DNA from: Dehalococcoidia bacterium
GTDB taxonomy: Bacteria; Chloroflexota; Dehalococcoidia; SM23-28-2
Length of the DNA: 15,353 nt
Direction: 5' to 3'
Assembly: GCA_022866185.1 (NCBI GenBank)
Contig: JALHUG010000003.1
Coordinates: 1-15,353 of the forward strand
Below, piece by piece: positions 12,701 through 15,353 of this stretch (positions are counted from its first letter, which is position 1; each line of letters begins with the position of its first letter). The notes beneath the pieces were generated by a model, which did not search any database, was not told the origin of the DNA, and saw only the letters and a list, made by a program, of their open reading frames with translations. The translations under genes were made by a program, and so were the position numbers.

Positions 12701-12735
12701 GGAAGGGTGCCGGCGCGCCCCGCCGGCACCCTTCC
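12701..12735 (-). promoter_or_regulatory. Intercistronic 15-bp hairpin of operon B
   Basis: Perfect arms GGAAGGGTGCCGGCG (12701-12715) and CGCCGGCACCCTTCC (12721-12735) with a 5-nt loop CGCCC lie 22 nt after the stop of the first gene of the operon. There is no U-tract. The position and strength match the hairpin at 9155-9198 in operon A. Confidence 0.7.
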
Positions 12736-12757
12736 GATCAGGGCTCACTAGACTGCG

Positions 12758-14152
12758 CTAGTAGCAGCTAGCTACGCCCAGTATCTCGATCCCCTCGAGG
12801 GCGTCGTAGTCACCGTTTTGCGCCGAGCTCTCGGGGTGAACGGAGAAGTCGATCTTGCCCAGGCCGTTGCTGCCCAACTGGTTGTTCTCGAAGCAGACCC
12901 ACGGGTCGGAAGCATAGACCGGATACTCTGTTTCGAGGTTCCCCATTGTCTGCCAGTCGGCCCAGAGCGAGACGTCGAATCGCTCGATCGTCTTGGTGTT
13001 GTCGCTCCTGAGGAGAAGCGGGTTGAAGTCCACCTTCACAAACATTTCCTGGTTGCCCACGTTTTCGATTGTGGGGTGGACGCCGCCCGCGCTTCTCTTG
13101 GCGACCCCCACCGTCTCCATGGTGAAGTCACCATCGATCGAGGTGAACGCGCCAGGCGCCATGGTCTCCCAGTCAACAAAGTTGAAGTCCTTCCTGATGT
13201 GGATGAAGGGGACGACGTCAAAGAAGTTGACATTCGTGAAGGTCGGGCCGGTCATGTTGACGGTGACCTCCACCCGGTACTCGCCCCACGACTGCTCCTT
13301 GCTGATGTCCTCCTGGACCCGGAAGACGGCCTTCGAGTGCTGGTAGCACTTCTGGAGGATCGCGGTCTTTTCGGCCGAGGTCATCTGGCCGGTCTCTATC
13401 GCCGCCGTGAACATGCCGGTCATGGCGGCGAGGTCGTCGCAATTGTCGAGGCCACCCGGGATGCTGGCGAACATCGTGCCGCCGCCGCCCAAGGGGTTGG
13501 ACACCGTCACCGGGCCCCGATCGGCGGTAGCGTGGTGCTGGTACTTGAAGCAGAACTGCTTGTTCACCGGCGGGTCGCCAACGGGGAAGGTCTGAACCGG
13601 AATTTTGTCCTTGGGAGCGGGCGCGCCCGGGCCGCAGTTGGGGCCGTTGGGCGGGTCGGCCTCGTACGGCTCCCACACCTTCCAGTACACGTCGCTGATG
13701 GTGCCGATGCTGCCGCTCGCGACCGCCACCCACTTCTCGTACTGGCGCTTGATGGGAACGTCCGGGTCAGCCGGGTCGGCGTCGTCCGGGTTGGGTACGA
13801 TACCCATCATGTGCCGCCTGCCGTCGACGCAGGCCACGCCGGGGGCGCATGGCTCCTCCGTGACCCCGTCGGGCCCGGTGGCATCCTGGCCGGGCGTGTC
13901 GTCGTAGGGGGAGTCGTACGTCATGGTGGCATCGCCGGGCGACATGTCCGGCAGCTCCCACTTGCACTCGATGGTGATGTCGGCCACACTTCCACCTGCC
14001 ACCTTGGCGTGCGTATCCACGTTGACGCAGTTGGGATCCGTGGCAGGGTCGCAGTCGGCCTTGGCCGTCCCCTGGCTCACCAGCCCAATGCCGAGGGCCA
14101 GCACTGCCAGGGCCGCCACAGCCAGCAAACCCTTAATGCTTAGACCTTTCAT
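12758..14152 (-). CDS. Large secreted surface protein, function unknown
   Basis: The 464-residue protein starts at ATG 14152, with GGAGG 9 nt upstream. The signal peptide (KGLSIKGLLAVAALAVLALG) is probably cleaved after AKA at about residue 32. The mature part starts DCDPATDPNC and then VDTHAKVAGGS, a motif shared with the 250-aa operon partner. It is Pro/Asp/Gly-rich, contains about ten cysteines and has many beta-type segments (WGEYRVEVTVNM, NVNFFDVVPFIHIRKDFNF). It has no transmembrane anchor at the C-terminus, so it is likely released or held by the anchored partners. It is first in operon B behind the long leader, and the strong downstream hairpin suggests high expression. I do not recognise a family. 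A major envelope or S-layer-like protein is a guess. Confidence 0.75.
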   Translation of the reverse strand: MKGLSIKGLLAVAALAVLALGIGLVSQGTAKADCDPATDPNCVNVDTHAKVAGGSVADITIECKWELPDMSPGDATMTYDSPYDDTPGQDATGPDGVTEEPCAPGVACVDGRRHMMGIVPNPDDADPADPDVPIKRQYEKWVAVASGSIGTISDVYWKVWEPYEADPPNGPNCGPGAPAPKDKIPVQTFPVGDPPVNKQFCFKYQHHATADRGPVTVSNPLGGGGTMFASIPGGLDNCDDLAAMTGMFTAAIETGQMTSAEKTAILQKCYQHSKAVFRVQEDISKEQSWGEYRVEVTVNMTGPTFTNVNFFDVVPFIHIRKDFNFVDWETMAPGAFTSIDGDFTMETVGVAKRSAGGVHPTIENVGNQEMFVKVDFNPLLLRSDNTKTIERFDVSLWADWQTMGNLETEYPVYASDPWVCFENNQLGSNGLGKIDFSVHPESSAQNGDYDALEGIEILGVASCY

Positions 14153-14602
14153 CTTCCTCTACCTCCAATGGTCTGAATCTTCCTTGCCTATGGCCACTAC
14201 CCCGACCGGGTCGGGGTCGGCCGCATCGTAGCGTTTACGCGTGGCCTCACCCCCTCTCTGCGGAGGGAGCAGGCTAGCGCACAGGAGAAAAAGGTGGGGA
14301 TTTCTGGGCGAACCGCTTGCGCCGCGAGTCTCGCCTGGGTTATGATAATAGATGGCAAAGGGGTGTGGTGACGCGCGCTTCCTGTTGCCGGGCTCCGGCG
14401 GTCCCAGCCGCCCGGAGCCCTTTTTCCTTCCCCGGTCCTATCGCCTATACGCTAGCCCCAACTCCCTCCCCTATAATAACAATCGGCAACAGGCCGTCAC
14501 CGACTTCCCCCCGCTCCTTCGAGGCCGGGAGGTGTGCCCCCATCAGCCCACCACCGCACCTCGGTCTAACGGCCCCGATACTATTATGTTGAGCCTTAGC
14601 GC
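14153..14602 (-). ncRNA. Long structured 5' leader of operon B (paralogous to the leader of operon A)
   Basis: About 450 nt separate the predicted start (near 14602) from the ATG at 14152, with no supported gene. It is homologous along its length to 9647-10092. Conserved hairpins lie at 14390-14420 (GGGCTCCGG/CCGGAGCCC core) and CCCCGA (14200-14205) / TCGGGG (14211-14216). The length match to leader A is within about 5 nt. It may be a riboswitch, thermosensor or mRNA-stability element, but no known class was recognised. Confidence 0.5.
14353..14425 (+). ncRNA. Candidate short antisense RNA in leader B (tentative)
   Basis: TATGAT (14341-14346) lies 18 nt after a weak TTGCGC (14317-14322). About 75 nt on, the 14390-14420 hairpin is followed by TTTTTCCTTC (14421-14430), a textbook + strand intrinsic terminator with no + strand gene in front of it. 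The same pattern occurs in leader A. Confidence 0.35.
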
Positions 14603-14608
14603 CTTCTT

Positions 14609-14638
14609 TGTATACACTGATCGGCATAACTATGTCAA
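14609..14638 (-). promoter_or_regulatory. Promoter of operon B
   Basis: On the minus strand TTGACA (14638-14633) and TATACA (14614-14609) are 18 nt apart, the same spacing as in the operon A promoter. Homology with the A copy extends upstream to about 14695. Confidence 0.7.
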
Positions 14639-14809
14639 GGGGTTTTCCCCCCACAATCCTAATTATTGGGATAACTATAGCTCTGGCCAAGTGCTGGCAA
14701 TCGCGTTTATACTTACAACCAGTCTCAAGAATCGCTTTCGACCCCCGCGACAGGTCGGGGGGGGCATCGATGCCGCCCTGTTATGGCGTTCAGTTATTTA
14801 GATTCACCT

Positions 14810-14860
14810 CTGCGGGATAAATCCCGCAGCTTCCCCAAAGCTGAGGGTTTCAACCCTCAG
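14810..14860. repeat. Cluster of three abutting perfect hairpins
   Basis: The hairpins are CTGCGGGAT-AA-ATCCCGCAG (14810-14829), AGCTT-CCCCA-AAGCT (14828-14842) and CTGAGGGTT-TC-AACCCTCAG (14841-14860). They share their border bases, so they run back to back. They lie in a gene-free gap (14700-14968) between the operon B promoter and the crotonase gene. They may be an end remnant of an IS200/IS605-type element, or a MITE, or a terminator (TGTTCTTATTCTC follows on the + strand). Confidence 0.55.
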
Positions 14861-14968
14861 GGGTGTTCTTATTCTCTTGATCGCCATAACGGGGCGGTGC
14901 CGTCGGGATTTTGAAATGCCTTCTAGGCGCGCCCGCTGACGCGCCCATGACCAAGCAGGGAGGACGAC

Positions 14969-15353
14969 ATGACCGAATTCACCAACATCATCTATGAGAA
15001 GAAGGGCCGCATCGCCTACGTCACCATCAACCGGCCCGAGCGCATGAACGCAGTTGACCCCGACACCAGCCGCGAGCTGCTGCAGGCCTTCAGCGCCTTC
15101 CGCGACGACGACGAGGTGTGGGTGTCCATCCTCACCGGCGCGGGCGAGAGGGCGTTCTCGGCGGGGGCCGACCTGGTGGCCATGGCCCAGGCCTTCGCTG
15201 GCGGCGGCGCTGACTTCTTCGAACTGCCCTTCGGCGGCATCACCAGGGGCTTCGCGACCTGGAAGCCGATGATCGCCGCCATCAACGGCCACTGCCTGGC
15301 TGGCGGCTTGGAGCTGGCCCTGCGCTGCGACATCCGCGTGGCCGCCGAGCACG
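14969..15353 (+). CDS. Enoyl-CoA hydratase/isomerase (crotonase) family protein, N-terminal part
   Basis: ATG 14969 has GGGAGG 6 nt upstream, and 128 codons reach the window edge with no stop. The sequence has the crotonase pattern: INRPERMNAVD, the oxyanion-hole segment FSAGADLVAM (residues 63-72), and INGHCLAGGLELALRCDIRVA (residues 105-124). Glu115 corresponds to Glu144 of rat mitochondrial enoyl-CoA hydratase, one of the two catalytic glutamates. The position of the second would be just past the window edge, so hydratase versus isomerase or another activity cannot be told. It probably acts in fatty-acid or acyl-CoA degradation. An upstream ATG at 14947 is out of frame and not used. Confidence 0.93.
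   Translation, partial: MTEFTNIIYEKKGRIAYVTINRPERMNAVDPDTSRELLQAFSAFRDDDEVWVSILTGAGERAFSAGADLVAMAQAFAGGGADFFELPFGGITRGFATWKPMIAAINGHCLAGGLELALRCDIRVAAEH

Noticed and set aside
12818..14143. 441-aa + strand open frame opposite the large secreted protein
   Set aside because: It is a Val/Arg/His-rich shadow. The minus strand has a signal peptide, Shine-Dalgarno site and operon context.
1..15353. CRISPR arrays, tRNA or rRNA genes, intact insertion sequences
   Set aside because: None was seen. Repeats are isolated palindromes or the module duplication, with no regular spacer pattern, cloverleaf tRNA with CCA-type acceptor, or transposase gene.

Overview
This is a high-GC bacterial window with ordinary code-11 genes: TGA ends the amidohydrolase, CTP synthase, transaldolase and M16 genes, and Trp is TGG. 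It has clear sigma70-type promoters and good Shine-Dalgarno sites. The gene set (rpsU-yqeY pair, pyrG, small transaldolase, M16 peptidase, crotonase, desulforedoxins, secreted Gly/Ala-rich surface proteins) would suit an environmental, possibly Chloroflexota-like, genome. That taxonomic guess is weak.

Layout. 1-354 (-): rpsU followed by the start of a YqeY-family gene. 445-2040 (-): YtcJ-type amidohydrolase. 2119-2556 (+): the standout. It is a ferredoxin:thioredoxin reductase (FTR) catalytic-subunit homologue whose two redox-active cysteines are both encoded by in-frame TGA, giving Cys-Pro-Sec and Cys-Ile-Sec. A 7-bp perfect hairpin follows each TGA, and each hairpin loop starts exactly 20 nt after its TGA. 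I read it as a double selenoprotein, so a simple stop-to-stop ORF search misses it. A convergent, promoter-equipped operon (2633-2909, -) encodes two tiny desulforedoxin-like FeS4 proteins, suggesting a redox locus. 3019-4347 is a lower-GC island with a coiled-coil/winged-helix protein and a TumA/TumE-like toxin-antitoxin pair. 4357-6869 (-): transaldolase and pyrG, separated by palindromic intergenic repeats. 7077-8360 (+): M16 zinc peptidase.

8161-14700 looks like an old tandem duplication of one module: M16 3' end, then a leftward secreted-protein operon, then its roughly 450-nt structured 5' leader and promoter. Unit A holds a small secreted protein and a LysM protein. Unit B starts with a 200-bp copy of the M16 3' end and holds three secreted or membrane-anchored proteins. 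Both leaders are clearly homologous, and both operons carry a 14-15 bp intercistronic hairpin right after the first gene. A cloverleaf-like palindrome (10436-10483) and a triple-hairpin cluster (14810-14860) lie in the gaps. The window ends in a crotonase (enoyl-CoA hydratase) gene (+).

In functional terms, the left half is housekeeping and metabolism plus a thiol/selenol redox locus, and the right half is a duplicated cell-surface module. No selenocysteine machinery (selA, selB, selC, selD) lies in the window, so the recoding claim depends on finding it elsewhere in the genome.
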